Notes: generated by a model from the sequence alone, not told the origin. 64,000 nucleotides of DNA from Frigoriflavimonas asaccharolytica (GCF_013294015.1 NZ_JABSNO010000002.1:62001-126000), one strand, 5' to 3'. Positions 49,779 through 58,766 are shown, counted from the stretch's first letter. Numbers and translations are program-made.

Positions 49779-50972
49779 ATGAATCTTCACGAGTATCAAT
49801 CCAAAGAGATTTTAGCAAAATATGGTGTTGCCATACAAAACGGTTATGTAGCAAATACTGTAGAAGAAGCAGTAGAAGCCGCAAACAAATTGGCTGCAGA
49901 ACGCGATGCGAAAGCATGGGTAGTAAAAGCACAAATACATGCAGGTGGTCGTGGAAAAGGTGGCGGTGTAAAGTTTTCTCCAAACATGGAAAAACTAAAA
50001 GAAAATGCAACCAATATTTTGGGTATGCAATTGATCACACCTCAAACTTCTGCAGAAGGTAAAAAAGTACATTCTATTTTGGTAGCAGAAGATGTATATT
50101 ATCCTGGCGAAACAGAAACTAAAGAATTTTATGTTTCTATACTTTTAGATAGAGCACAAGGAAAAAATACCATTGTTTATTCTACAGAAGGTGGAATGGA
50201 TATTGAGCAAGTAGCAGAAGAAACTCCACACCTTATTCACAACGAAATTGTAGATCCATGTGTTGGTTTGCAAGCTTTTCAAGCTAGAAAAATTGCTTTT
50301 AATCTTGGATTAGAAGGAAATGCTTTCAAAGAATTTACAAAATTTATTGCAAGTCTTTACAATGCTTATGTAGGTATTGATGCTAGTTTGTTTGAAATAA
50401 ACCCAGTATTAAAAACTTCTGATAACAAAATAATTGCCGTAGATGCAAAAGTATCTTTGGACGATAATTCTCTTTTCCGTCACAAAGATTTGGCAGCATT
50501 GAGAGATACGCGTGAAGAAGATGCAACAGATGTAGAAGCAGGAGAAGCTGGTCTTAATTTCGTGAAATTAGATGGCGATGTTGCTTGTATGGTAAATGGT
50601 GCTGGTCTTGCGATGGCAACTATGGATATCATCAAACTTTCTGGTGGAAATCCTGCGAACTTCTTGGATGTTGGTGGTACAGCAGATGCAGAAAGAGTAC
50701 AAAAAGCTTTCGGTATCATCTTGCAAGATCCTAATGTAAAAGCAATTTTAATCAATATCTTTGGTGGAATTGTACGTTGCGATCGTGTAGCGCAAGGTAT
50801 TGTGGACGCTTACAAAGCAATGGGCAGTTTGCCAGTTCCGTTGATCGTGAGATTGCAAGGAACAAATGCTGTAGAAGCAAAAAAATTGATAGACGAATCT
50901 GGACTTCCAGTACATTCTGCAATTACATTAGAAGAAGCAGCGAATAAAGTAAAAGAAGTTTTAGGAAACTAA
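49779..50972 (+). CDS. sucC: Succinyl-CoA synthetase (ADP-forming) beta subunit
   Basis: TCA-cycle enzyme subunit; with the alpha subunit it converts succinyl-CoA to succinate with ATP formation. 397 residues. The N-terminus MNLHEYQSKEILAKYGV begins the ATP-grasp domain, with the glycine-rich AGGRGKGGGVK near residue 53 and EINPVLKT. The C-terminal ligase domain has FLDVGGTADAERV and ILINIFGGIVRCD, which contacts the phosphohistidine of the alpha subunit. No sucD is next to it; separate loci for the two subunits are common in this phylum. Tandem terminators follow. Confidence 0.97.
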   Translation: MNLHEYQSKEILAKYGVAIQNGYVANTVEEAVEAANKLAAERDAKAWVVKAQIHAGGRGKGGGVKFSPNMEKLKENATNILGMQLITPQTSAEGKKVHSILVAEDVYYPGETETKEFYVSILLDRAQGKNTIVYSTEGGMDIEQVAEETPHLIHNEIVDPCVGLQAFQARKIAFNLGLEGNAFKEFTKFIASLYNAYVGIDASLFEINPVLKTSDNKIIAVDAKVSLDDNSLFRHKDLAALRDTREEDATDVEAGEAGLNFVKLDGDVACMVNGAGLAMATMDIIKLSGGNPANFLDVGGTADAERVQKAFGIILQDPNVKAILINIFGGIVRCDRVAQGIVDAYKAMGSLPVPLIVRLQGTNAVEAKKLIDESGLPVHSAITLEEAANKVKEVLGN

Positions 50973-50995
50973 TATTTTTCAACATATATTTTTAT

Positions 50996-51070
50996 AAGAA
51001 CGAGCCTTAATGGCGCGTTCTTTTTTTTTAAATCCGTCTTATCTTTATTGATGAGGCGGCTTTTTTTTTT
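50996..51070 (+). terminator. Two tandem intrinsic terminators after sucC
   Basis: First hairpin: AAGAACG-A-GCC / GGC-G-CGTTCTT (50996-51022) and a T run. Second hairpin: CCGTCTTATC (51034-51043) with GATGAGGCGG (51050-51059), then ten T. Confidence 0.88.
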
Positions 51071-51160
51071 GGAGCCAAGAACCTGCTATCCGCTATATCT
51101 TTTGCTCGTCGTACCTCCTCACAAAAGGATGCCGCTTCTATCAGGGCTAGAAGATTTTCG
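51071..51160. repeat. Intergenic repeat-like block after sucC
   Basis: Contains CCTGCTATCCGCTATATCTT and CAAAAGGATGCCGCTTCTAT, words I remember from between genes in Chryseobacterium and Flavobacterium. GC content is higher than the flanks. The rest of the gap, 51161-51424, shows no gene, hairpin or repeat. Confidence 0.45.
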
Positions 51161-51424
51161 CTTTTAAATGAGGGTTTACTAAAATTGAATTTTTACCTTT
51201 AAGATTGGTGAAGCAATTAAGTTTCATTAAGAAAAATCTAAAGATTCCGTCAGAATTTCAAAAAATTTGCTCGGAGATTCTTAATCCTCATAATATCTTA
51301 ACAGAAACTTAATGGTTGAATTTTTTTACATTAGAAAATCTTTGAATATTGATTTTAATTTAATAAGCTTTTTTCTCAAAACTTATTTGGAACGATTTTT
51401 CTATTCCAAACGAAAATTGAAAGC

Positions 51425-52096
51425 ATGAGCAAATTTACCGTTCCAAAACCCTGTCATGAAAATTGGGAAAATATGCTGCCCGAAGAGAAAGGAAAATTTT
51501 GCGGATTTTGCCAAAAAACGGTGTACGATTTCACACAAACATCGGATGAAAAAATTCAGCAAATTTTCGAAAAAGAAAACGGAAATATTTGTGGAAGATT
51601 TGAAAATACGCAATTAATTCAATTTTCAAAGTTTCAAAATGTAGTGATGAGGTTTGAAAATTTCACGAAGAATCATTTCTCAAAATTTGGAATTTTAGTT
51701 TCCGCAGTTTCTTTATTGATGAGTATTTCTGGATGCCAAAAGAAAATAGAAACAATTGGGGAATTGGCTCCTGCTAAAATGAACGGAGATTCTGCAAATT
51801 GCACTACAGATTCTTTAAATTCTCAAATAGAATTGGGAGAACCAATGATGATACGTGAAGATACTGCTCAAATACAAATTGCTAAGAGAATCCCTTTGTC
51901 TCCAAAGATAATTGAATCTTCTAAACATCCCGATTATCCAGAACACTTTGTTACAGGCGAACCTGTATTTATACAAGATTCTTCAAAAATTAAAAAACCA
52001 CCAAAACCGCCAAAACCAGCTAAGTTGAAATTGCCAGGATATCCTCACACAGTAGGTATGCCAATTGCTGTGGATTCTACAAAAAATTCTGATTAA
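51425..52096 (+). CDS. Four-Cys N-domain protein with internal membrane/lipobox segment
   Basis: 223 residues. The N-terminal ~60 residues carry C10, C26-x-x-C29 and C56 (PKPCHENWENM, KGKFCGFCQKTVYDFT, NICGRF), a small domain I have seen at the start of many Bacteroidota proteins, perhaps metal-binding. A hydrophobic stretch (about 88-103) ends SISGCQKK, which looks like a lipobox but lies far inside the chain. The C-terminal part is Pro/Lys-rich (KKPPKPPKPAKLKLPGYP). Function unknown. The stop lies three bases from the convergent MscS stop, with no terminator. Confidence 0.72.
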   Translation: MSKFTVPKPCHENWENMLPEEKGKFCGFCQKTVYDFTQTSDEKIQQIFEKENGNICGRFENTQLIQFSKFQNVVMRFENFTKNHFSKFGILVSAVSLLMSISGCQKKIETIGELAPAKMNGDSANCTTDSLNSQIELGEPMMIREDTAQIQIAKRIPLSPKIIESSKHPDYPEHFVTGEPVFIQDSSKIKKPPKPPKPAKLKLPGYPHTVGMPIAVDSTKNSD

Positions 52097-52099
52097 AAT

Positions 52100-52942
52100 T
52101 TAATTGCCAGTTTCTGCAAGATTCAATTGTGTTTGTGTGGCTAGTTCTATACCAGATTCTTCTAGTTTATTTTTTAATCGCTTGATGGCTTCACTACGAA
52201 CTAAAATAAAACTTTCCCCATTTTTCATGAAAAATCGAACTTCTATATAAAAGATACCAAAGCTTTGTTTTAAAACAATTACTTGTGCAGCATCTGTTTG
52301 GTCAGCAAAATCGAATTTCTTTATTTCTGCCATGATTACTTCTGTAGCTTTCTCTAAATTTTGAGTTCCCGATAATTCTAAATCTAGGAAAACTTTTCTC
52401 TGCCCGGAAGTTGTTAAATTAACAAAAGGCGCACTGAAAATCAATTGATTGGGTACGAATACTTTCTTACCTTCATCCGTAATTATTTTTGTGGTCAGAA
52501 ATCCTATTTTTTCTACGGTTCCAGATATATTTTGTATCGTAACGTAGTCTCCAGCTTCAAAAGCTTTGTCTACACCTACCAAAGCGCCAGAAAACATAGA
52601 AGAGACCAAATCCTTCAAAGCTACACCCGCAACTACACCTGCAACACCGAGACTTCCTATAAACTTAAACAAAAATCCGCCCAATCCCATTATTTCCAAT
52701 GCGATAAAAAGACCGATAACAACGATTAGAAATTTAAAAATTTTAATTAAAACAACTACAGAATTATCCTTACTCTTCGGGAAAAATTTATGAAAAATCT
52801 TCACAGAAAATTTACTTAAAAAGGAACTTAAAAAAATGAAAATCATAAAAACTATAATTCCCACAGCTATTCTTGGTGTTGCTTCTGCTAAACTGTGATA
52901 CCAATTTCCTACTACGTCGTAAACAATGTCTATATAATCCAT
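52100..52942 (-). CDS. MscS-family mechanosensitive ion channel
   Basis: 280 residues. Three N-terminal spans followed by the pore helix and beta domain of MscS: FKFIGSLGVAGVVAGVALKD (Gly/Ala-packed TM3), VGVDKAFEAGDYVTI, GTVEKIGFLTTKI and VFVPNQLIFSAPFVNLT, then an alpha/beta cage. Small MscS channels open under membrane tension during hypo-osmotic shock. Start ATG 52942. It follows the PepSY-like gene on the same strand with a 66-base gap; a shared transcript is possible but not shown. Confidence 0.93.
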   Translation of the reverse strand: MDYIDIVYDVVGNWYHSLAEATPRIAVGIIVFMIFIFLSSFLSKFSVKIFHKFFPKSKDNSVVVLIKIFKFLIVVIGLFIALEIMGLGGFLFKFIGSLGVAGVVAGVALKDLVSSMFSGALVGVDKAFEAGDYVTIQNISGTVEKIGFLTTKIITDEGKKVFVPNQLIFSAPFVNLTTSGQRKVFLDLELSGTQNLEKATEVIMAEIKKFDFADQTDAAQVIVLKQSFGIFYIEVRFFMKNGESFILVRSEAIKRLKNKLEESGIELATQTQLNLAETGN

Positions 52943-53008
52943 TTTATTATTCTAAATTAAAAAATTTTGTGCTGCAAAATGCTCTCCAAAGATATTCAAT
53001 TTTATTTT

Positions 53009-53536
53009 TTAACTGATCCAAACCAAAATTACACTTAAAACTAAACCTGCTGCAGTGTAAATTATTCCTCTTTTGAAGGCTTTTGTTTTGGTATTGAACA
53101 TCCAAAAGCTAGAAATTACGAAGAAAAACAAAGATGCTCCAAATAAAACGCTGAGCGGAGCCCATTTGTCTTTAGATTCCGTTTTGTGCAGATTCGTCAT
53201 TTTTTTCAAAAGTGTAGGCAATTCTTTTTTTGTATATTTTGCTTCTCCTGTTTTGCTGTTGTATTTCCCTTGTTTGAAGATAAGAAAATCTCCTTCTTGT
53301 TTTTCAACTTCAAAATTTTTGATTTTCAATTCTTTTCCTAATGCTTTTTCCAAAAGTTGAGGTTCTAGTTTTTTTTCGATTACCAATTCCTTTTTTAGAA
53401 AATCTGTATCTCTATACACCAATAAAATACCGCTGATGGAGTAGATGGCCATAATGCCTGCCATGAAAAAACCGATGTATCTGTGCAAGACGCGCATTGT
53501 AGTTCTAATAGAATTTGTTTTCTTTTTTTGGTTCAT
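53009..53536 (-). CDS. PepSY-associated transmembrane protein
   Basis: 175 residues with an N-terminal span (MRVLHRYIGFFMAGIMAIYSISGILLVYRD, split by its loop), a periplasmic middle part and two C-terminal spans. LHRYIGF and the HKTESK loop fit the short PepSY_TM-like membrane proteins encoded with siderophore receptors in Bacteroidota, thought to help reduce or import iron. It lies 185 bases after the receptor gene on the same strand, with a repeat element between, so it may be in the same iron-regulated unit. Confidence 0.78.
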   Translation of the reverse strand: MNQKKKTNSIRTTMRVLHRYIGFFMAGIMAIYSISGILLVYRDTDFLKKELVIEKKLEPQLLEKALGKELKIKNFEVEKQEGDFLIFKQGKYNSKTGEAKYTKKELPTLLKKMTNLHKTESKDKWAPLSVLFGASLFFFVISSFWMFNTKTKAFKRGIIYTAAGLVLSVILVWIS

Positions 53537-53580
53537 AGTTGATATTTTTCAATCGTTAAATGTAATTCTTTACTGCGAAA

Positions 53581-53712
53581 CTTTGCGCCCCGACTTGAGT
53601 GGAAATCCTTTTTTTTGGTGGCTGAGCTTGTCGAAGCCAGCAAAAAAAAGATTGGGAACGGAAGGCGGATTAAGGCGCCCAAATAAGTTCCACCAATCCA
53701 TAATCCGCCATC
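53581..53712. repeat. Flavobacterial-type intergenic repeat element, copy 2
   Basis: Better preserved than copy 1 at 49549: GCGCCCCGACTTGAGTGG, CTTTTTTTTGGTGGCTGAGC, CTTGTCGAAGCCAGCAAAAA, GGGAACGGAAGGCGGATTAA and GGCGCCCAAATAAG in order. It lies between the receptor and PepSY-like genes (both minus strand). Confidence 0.7.
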
Positions 53713-53721
53713 AACATTCAA

Positions 53722-55959
53722 TTATAATTTATACGTCAAAGTTAAGTAGTAATTTCTTGGCGTAATTGGATTTACAGAATAATTTTCGTGATAGTTGTAA
53801 TCTACGGTATCAAATAAATTTCCAATTTTACCCATTAATGATAGTTTTTCCCACTCATAACCAAGGGATACTGCTGTTGTTGCGTAGTTTCCCACTTCCA
53901 GAAATCTTGAAACTCCATTTCTAGCGTCCAAAGTTTCTTTCGTATCGTTCCAACCGGCAATTCTACCTCCTACAAAATATAAACTTGCTCCAACTTTTAA
54001 CCCTTTTACATAATTATTTAAAGTATAAAATACAGAGGCATTCGCTGTTGTTGCCGGTGTTCTCACTAATCTTTGATTTTCTACATATCCAAACTGTGCA
54101 GGTGTATCTAAATATACAGAATTGTTGTAAGAAACTCCTGCTATGATGGATAAATTTGGATAAGGATTACCTTGGATGTCTAATTCTACACCTTGACTTC
54201 TCATTCTTCCAGCAAATTCTTTGATGTTGGAATCTGAATTTTGACTTCCGTCTGCTTTTAATTCTGCTGTTTGAAAGAAGTTTCTATTTTCAATTTGATA
54301 CACAGATACATTCACAGCAACTGCATTATTCCAGAAATTATGTTTCAAACCTACTTCAAACTGATCTATAATTGAAGGAGTTAGCGAATTTCCATTTACA
54401 TCTTGCCCTGTGTTTGCAGAAAATGAATTGGTATAGGTTGCAAAAACCGATAGATCTGAATTGGGTGTATAAATTAACCCTGCTTTTGGAGAGAAAGCTC
54501 TATCTACAGTTCCTGCTGAATTAACGGTAGTATTATCCGCGAATGTTTTGCGCTCAGATTCTTTGTTTTCTATGTATGAAAATCTCAAACCTGCCAAAAC
54601 TTTAAATTTAGAACTAAGCTCTATAAAATCTTGCGCGTAAATTCCAAATCTCTGTGTTGGTATTCTATTTCTATCTTTTCTTGTAGCATCAGGCATTGCA
54701 CCAGAAACCCAAGTTGCAGGATCGTCTAAGTATATGGTTCCGTTTGCATTTCCATTGGTGCCATATAGATAAGAAGTACCAAAAGTTTTCCCATTTGTAG
54801 GATCTAAATAAGTGTAAGAATCGCTTGTTGCATAATCTCCATCAGTTCCTACCAAGATTTTATGGTTGATAGTTCCAGTTTTTATTTCTCCATTTAAATT
54901 TACTTGTAGAGAAGAATAATTTTGCTCGTTGTAGGTTCTATTTAATGGTCTTTTCCAGCTTAATCTGTTTGCAGCATCATAACTCCACTGGACTCTTTCC
55001 GTGGAAAAATAATCTTTCGTGTAATTTTGAAAAGATGCTACTGCATTTAAGGTCCAAAATTTATTAAATTGATGATTAAATGTAATGTTGCTTGTCGCTT
55101 GTTCTACATTTTGATATTGCCAATCTGTACCTACATAAGCACTTCTTGAAAGTATATTGTTTAGAGCATAAGAACCATCCTTGTTGGTGAAAGATCCAAT
55201 ACCGAAATCTGGCGTGAAATTATTTTTCAGATAATCTCCTTCTATAATGATCTGAGAATTTTCTCCAAGATTAATTGCAACAGACGGGTTGAAATAATAT
55301 TTTTCAGAAGTTACTACATCGCGAAAACTTTCAGCATTTTCATAAGCTCCATTTACACGAAAAGCTACCGTTTTAGAAAGTGGACCATAGAAATCTACCG
55401 TTGTTTTGTAATTGTCCCAGCTTCCTGCATTTACTCCTACACTGCCACCAAATTCAAATCTTGGTTTTTTTGTTATTAAATTTACAACTCCACCAGCTGC
55501 AACATTTCCGTAGAGCATTGCGTTTCCACCTTTTAAAACTTCCACTCTTTCTAAACCGGAAACCTCTGGAAATACACCAGAATTTACTCTAGCTCCATTT
55601 TTAAAAATATTATCATTTCCAAAATTAAAACCTCTACCTCCAAAACTATCTTGAGAATTTCCGCGTGAAGAGGTGATGTATAAACCATTTACATTTTGTA
55701 GTACCTCGCTCAATTGTTTAGCTTGTTGTTGCTCTATAATTTCGTGGGTTACGATGGAAATTGGTTGCGGGTTTTCCATCATCGTTAAATTGCTTTTTCC
55801 GCTTAAGACTTTTGCTTTGTTTGGATTTCCAGTTTTATGCAGTAATACATCTTCTATTTCTTGAATTCTGATGGTATCAGATTCTGGTTTAAATTTCATT
55901 TGCGCGAAGGCAGGAAGGGATATTGCGAGAATTGCAATTGTAAGGATTTGCTTTTTCAT
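53722..55959 (-). CDS. TonB-dependent siderophore receptor
   Basis: 745 residues. Signal peptide (ending PAFAQ), plug domain (NPQPISIVTHEIIEQQ, SFGGRGFNFGNDNIFKNGAR, VEVLKGGNAMLYGNVAAGG) and a beta barrel with the siderophore-receptor pattern (FSPKAGLIYTPNSDLSVFAT, GVELDIQGNPYPNLSIIAG) ending YYLTLTYKL. It transports a ferric siderophore across the outer membrane with TonB energy. A Fur-like box adjoins the promoter, and a PepSY-like gene follows. The siderophore cannot be named. Confidence 0.93.
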   Translation of the reverse strand: MKKQILTIAILAISLPAFAQMKFKPESDTIRIQEIEDVLLHKTGNPNKAKVLSGKSNLTMMENPQPISIVTHEIIEQQQAKQLSEVLQNVNGLYITSSRGNSQDSFGGRGFNFGNDNIFKNGARVNSGVFPEVSGLERVEVLKGGNAMLYGNVAAGGVVNLITKKPRFEFGGSVGVNAGSWDNYKTTVDFYGPLSKTVAFRVNGAYENAESFRDVVTSEKYYFNPSVAINLGENSQIIIEGDYLKNNFTPDFGIGSFTNKDGSYALNNILSRSAYVGTDWQYQNVEQATSNITFNHQFNKFWTLNAVASFQNYTKDYFSTERVQWSYDAANRLSWKRPLNRTYNEQNYSSLQVNLNGEIKTGTINHKILVGTDGDYATSDSYTYLDPTNGKTFGTSYLYGTNGNANGTIYLDDPATWVSGAMPDATRKDRNRIPTQRFGIYAQDFIELSSKFKVLAGLRFSYIENKESERKTFADNTTVNSAGTVDRAFSPKAGLIYTPNSDLSVFATYTNSFSANTGQDVNGNSLTPSIIDQFEVGLKHNFWNNAVAVNVSVYQIENRNFFQTAELKADGSQNSDSNIKEFAGRMRSQGVELDIQGNPYPNLSIIAGVSYNNSVYLDTPAQFGYVENQRLVRTPATTANASVFYTLNNYVKGLKVGASLYFVGGRIAGWNDTKETLDARNGVSRFLEVGNYATTAVSLGYEWEKLSLMGKIGNLFDTVDYNYHENYSVNPITPRNYYLTLTYKL

Positions 55960-55993
55960 TAGTTTTTATTTAGAATGAATTAAAATAACGATG

Positions 55994-56048
55994 CAAATAT
56001 AAAACCTGTGTTTAAAACTGACAAGTATTATTTTTAATTATTCTAAAT
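55994..56048 (-). promoter_or_regulatory. Promoter and Fur-like box of the siderophore receptor
   Basis: On the minus strand: -7 box TATATTTG (55994-56001), TTG (56022-56024) 20 bases upstream, then at 56030-56048 the 19-base palindrome-like ATTTTTAATTATTCTAAAT (plus-strand reading). It differs at two positions from ATTTAGAATTATTCTAAAT, a Fur box form I recall from Riemerella. Confidence 0.55.
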
Positions 56049-56514
56049 AATATTAAAAAACTGATAAATATTGGTTTCTAGGGGGATTTTAAAATTTCGA
56101 TAGCTGAAAATTTTTGAATGAATTATTTTGAATAATCGAAAGGAATTTCATGTAATTAAATAATAAAATCTATTATGTAGTCGGAAATATATTTCTAAAA
56201 GTATAGAATTTCAATCAATTACATTTGTATTAAAAAAACATAGAATGTGATTATTCGCATTTAAGGCAAACGCTTAATCAAATCTGGTTACAAATTCCTC
56301 TTTGCTAAATTAATTATGACAAAATAAAAAAACTTGGCGATTATTTATTTTAGTTAATTGATAATCTATGTTTTAGGTTTTTTACTTTAAATGTAAAATT
56401 GGTTAATAGATTAAAAATCCAGATGCAGCTAATTGTATTAATTTTTAGAATGAATAGATTTAAATACTAAAACGGTGCTGCAAAATGTGTATTTATATCT
56501 TCACTGTTAAGCTT
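56049..56514. other. Gene-poor, AT-rich gap
   Basis: This 466-base stretch has stop codons in all frames and no hairpin with a T run. A lone TACATTTG -7-like word sits at 56219-56226 with no gene behind it. I see nothing else; it may hold a small RNA or be decayed. Confidence 0.4.
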
Positions 56515-57156
56515 CTAATGAGCGAGATCCAACGTGTTTTTATTTTTTTTGAGAACAAGAATACAAGTCCATGCAACCCAAATTGCATCTACACCAAAGG
56601 TAAATTTCTGCAGAATTGGAAGGTAATAAATTCCGATTTTGGTTTCAAAAATTAAAAAGCACACAATACTTAATGCAAATGCAAAGTATACAATTCCTTT
56701 GTAGGCTTTATTTTTGAAACGATATAGTTCTATAAAAAACGGAATCATTGCTATTGTACCGAAAATTCCGGTAAGTAAAACCGTAACATCGTGAAATTTT
56801 GTGCTCATTAAAACGAAAACCGTCATGGTTGCCATTCCGAAATAGGCAGTCAGTTTTGTATTTAAATTTTTAACCGAAAATACTTGCGGCAAATAGTAGA
56901 AAAAGCAGATCATGGTTAAGCTCAAAATATAATGAGCAACAGTTGCTAAAGATCGCGCATTATTTTGCATACCACCTTTGGTAATAGGATCCATTGCATC
57001 ACACAATAAATTGTTGAAAAAGCTATAGCCTTTTGCTTCTGGATGATTGGTAGAACCACCTGGATAATAGTTGGAAGCGTATGTAAATAAAACTACATAA
57101 AGCACCAATCCAAACATGGGAAAATAAGGTAGGTATTGGGTTTTGAATTTTTTCAT
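56515..57156 (-). CDS. DUF998-like membrane protein
   Basis: 213 residues from ATG 57156, six predicted membrane spans. The order of segments (YFPMFGLVLYVVLFTYAS, FFNNLLCDAM, HYILSLTMICFFYYLP) resembles DUF998/Frag1-like integral membrane proteins, but I am not sure of the family. An upstream in-frame TTG (57168) falls inside a perfect -7 box, so ATG 57156 is the start. Stands alone. Confidence 0.7.
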   Translation of the reverse strand: MKKFKTQYLPYFPMFGLVLYVVLFTYASNYYPGGSTNHPEAKGYSFFNNLLCDAMDPITKGGMQNNARSLATVAHYILSLTMICFFYYLPQVFSVKNLNTKLTAYFGMATMTVFVLMSTKFHDVTVLLTGIFGTIAMIPFFIELYRFKNKAYKGIVYFAFALSIVCFLIFETKIGIYYLPILQKFTFGVDAIWVAWTCILVLKKNKNTLDLAH

Positions 57157-57165
57157 TAATGAGTG

Positions 57166-57189
57166 CAAAGATATAGTTTTGCAAAGATA
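57166..57189 (-). promoter_or_regulatory. Two tandem -7 boxes in front of the 56515-57156 gene
   Basis: Minus-strand TATCTTTG occurs at 57166-57173 and again at 57182-57189. The nearer one ends nine bases before the ATG, giving an almost leaderless transcript; the farther one gives a leader of about 20 bases. Confidence 0.55.
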
Positions 57190-57383
57190 AATGATATTAG
57201 TTGTAGTTAATTTTAGAATAAATTTATCAGTAATTTTAAATTTTTGGTAATATATTTCGAACTTAAAAATCCTTTAATTTATATTTATGCATTCATTTTT
57301 TCATGCTGAAAGCATCTCTGCGGTGTGAAATTCAAATTTAATTAGAGATTTTTTTTAAATATTTTATTTCATGTTCAAATTCT

Positions 57384-57626
57384 TTAATTCCATTCTTGAA
57401 TCTGAGCTTTTAAATCTATTGCTGCTATTATCCTATTATTTTTTTCGTCCTCTAAAGCCAGATCTATTTCAGTATTAAATTTTTCCATAGTCATCGGCTC
57501 AAAATTTTCGTCAAAATTTATAGATTTACTTCTGATAATAAAATTTTCTAAAACCGCGATAATTTTTTCATTATTAATATTCAAAAATTCTTGTACAAGT
57601 GATATTTTTCGGGCTTCTAGATTCAT
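57384..57626 (-). CDS. Orphan antitoxin-like small protein
   Basis: 80 residues. The N-terminal MNLEARKISLVQEFLNINNE, a central helix and the end FEPMTMEKFNTEIDLALEDE have the layout of Bacteroidota type II antitoxins paired with RelE/ParE toxins. No toxin frame is found in the 230 bases downstream on the minus strand or upstream. It may be an orphan remnant or a stand-alone regulator. The antitoxin call rests on pattern memory. Confidence 0.65.
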   Translation of the reverse strand: MNLEARKISLVQEFLNINNEKIIAVLENFIIRSKSINFDENFEPMTMEKFNTEIDLALEDEKNNRIIAAIDLKAQIQEWN

Positions 57627-57806
57627 AATTCAATTATTTAGTTCAAATTTAAGCATTAATTATTAAATTTGAAAGGTTAGGTTTTACAAATCAGATTTTA
57701 CAAATTTTGTCAATCTAGAAATAAGATCAAGTTTATTGCTTGGACTTAAATTTTCCAACAGTCCAACGTGGATGAAAATTTAATGCCTTTAAAAATGTCG
57801 CATTGC

Positions 57807-58448
57807 TTACAATTTTTTTACATTCTTAATCTCACCATTTGGATATTGAATTATTTGAAATCGTAATCTCTGCAACCCGGTTGCCTTCATTCCCTTTATT
57901 GTTACAATAGAATTCACAAATAAAATAGTTTTGTCCATATGTTTGCTAATACTATCCTTTTCCATCTCAAATATTTTTATTTTTTTTTCAAGAAGCAAAA
58001 TGTCTGATTGCATGTATTTAATTGCTTTATCCTTTTTTTCTCCAAATTTTTTTCGACCTAAATTTTCAAAATCAAGTAATTCACTTATTGCTGAATCAAA
58101 AGTATTATTACCAGTTTTTTTAATTGGGTTTTCATATCCATAATAATTTATTCCTTCGTAATTCCATTGCTTCCCGTTTGTTACTTCCTGAAGTTGATTT
58201 TTTGTCGTCTCAATTTTATTAGAATAAAATTCTATGACTTTTCTATTTTCTTTTATTTCCAAATCAATTTTATTAATATCAACTTGACTTTTTAACAAAT
58301 TTTTTTTTTCAATTTTTTCAATTTTATAATCTTTAAAATCGTTAATTAATAAAAATTCATTAAAATGGTTATTGATTTGTCGTTCATATTTATCAGAACA
58401 GCCGCCTAATAATAAAAGTAAGATAGCCAAGATTAAGTTTTTCTTCAT
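57807..58448 (-). CDS. Lipoprotein of unknown function
   Basis: 213 residues. A clean lipoprotein signal (MKKNLILAILLLLLGGCSDK, Cys at 17) is followed by a largely helical, charged, coiled-coil-like body (about 45-90 and 130-165). The C-terminal part is beta-like and ends in RLRFQIIQYPNGEIKNVKKL. No family recognised. AT content is even higher than in neighbouring genes. It stands alone between gene-poor stretches. Confidence 0.68.
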   Translation of the reverse strand: MKKNLILAILLLLLGGCSDKYERQINNHFNEFLLINDFKDYKIEKIEKKNLLKSQVDINKIDLEIKENRKVIEFYSNKIETTKNQLQEVTNGKQWNYEGINYYGYENPIKKTGNNTFDSAISELLDFENLGRKKFGEKKDKAIKYMQSDILLLEKKIKIFEMEKDSISKHMDKTILFVNSIVTIKGMKATGLQRLRFQIIQYPNGEIKNVKKL

Positions 58449-58538
58449 GCATTTGGAATTAATAATTTTTAATAAAATATAAATTCATCTAAATTAATAA
58501 TATGATAATCATTTATTTAAAAGTAAAAACAAATATAC

Positions 58539-58766
58539 TCAAGAAAAAACATTTGATTCCAAACAATTTATTTTTCGAGATTGCATAAATTTAACACATT
58601 TATATTTAAATAGAAAAATAGACATACACTTTGTAAAATAATATAATATTCTCGGAATTCCATGAACCGGCAAAAGGAAAATTTCTTTAACTATCATCAG
58701 ATACTTCATTTCAATTCTTTCTGTTCTATATAATAAGCGCTGTTGTGAATAAGAACGAGTATACAT
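58539..58766 (-). CDS. Doubtful 75-residue ORF
   Basis: ATG 58766 to 58539. The product is basic, aromatic-rich and hydrophobic in its second half, with no signal peptide and no known motif. It lies in a 339-base gap (58449-58787) that shows no other gene, hairpin or repeat. I give it little weight. Confidence 0.2.
   Translation of the reverse strand: MYTRSYSQQRLLYRTERIEMKYLMIVKEIFLLPVHGIPRILYYFTKCMSIFLFKYKCVKFMQSRKINCLESNVFS

Noticed and set aside
54000-55959. Siderophore receptor as a SusC-like glycan receptor
   Set aside because: No SusD partner is adjacent and no carboxypeptidase-like N-domain is present; the plug and barrel follow the siderophore type.
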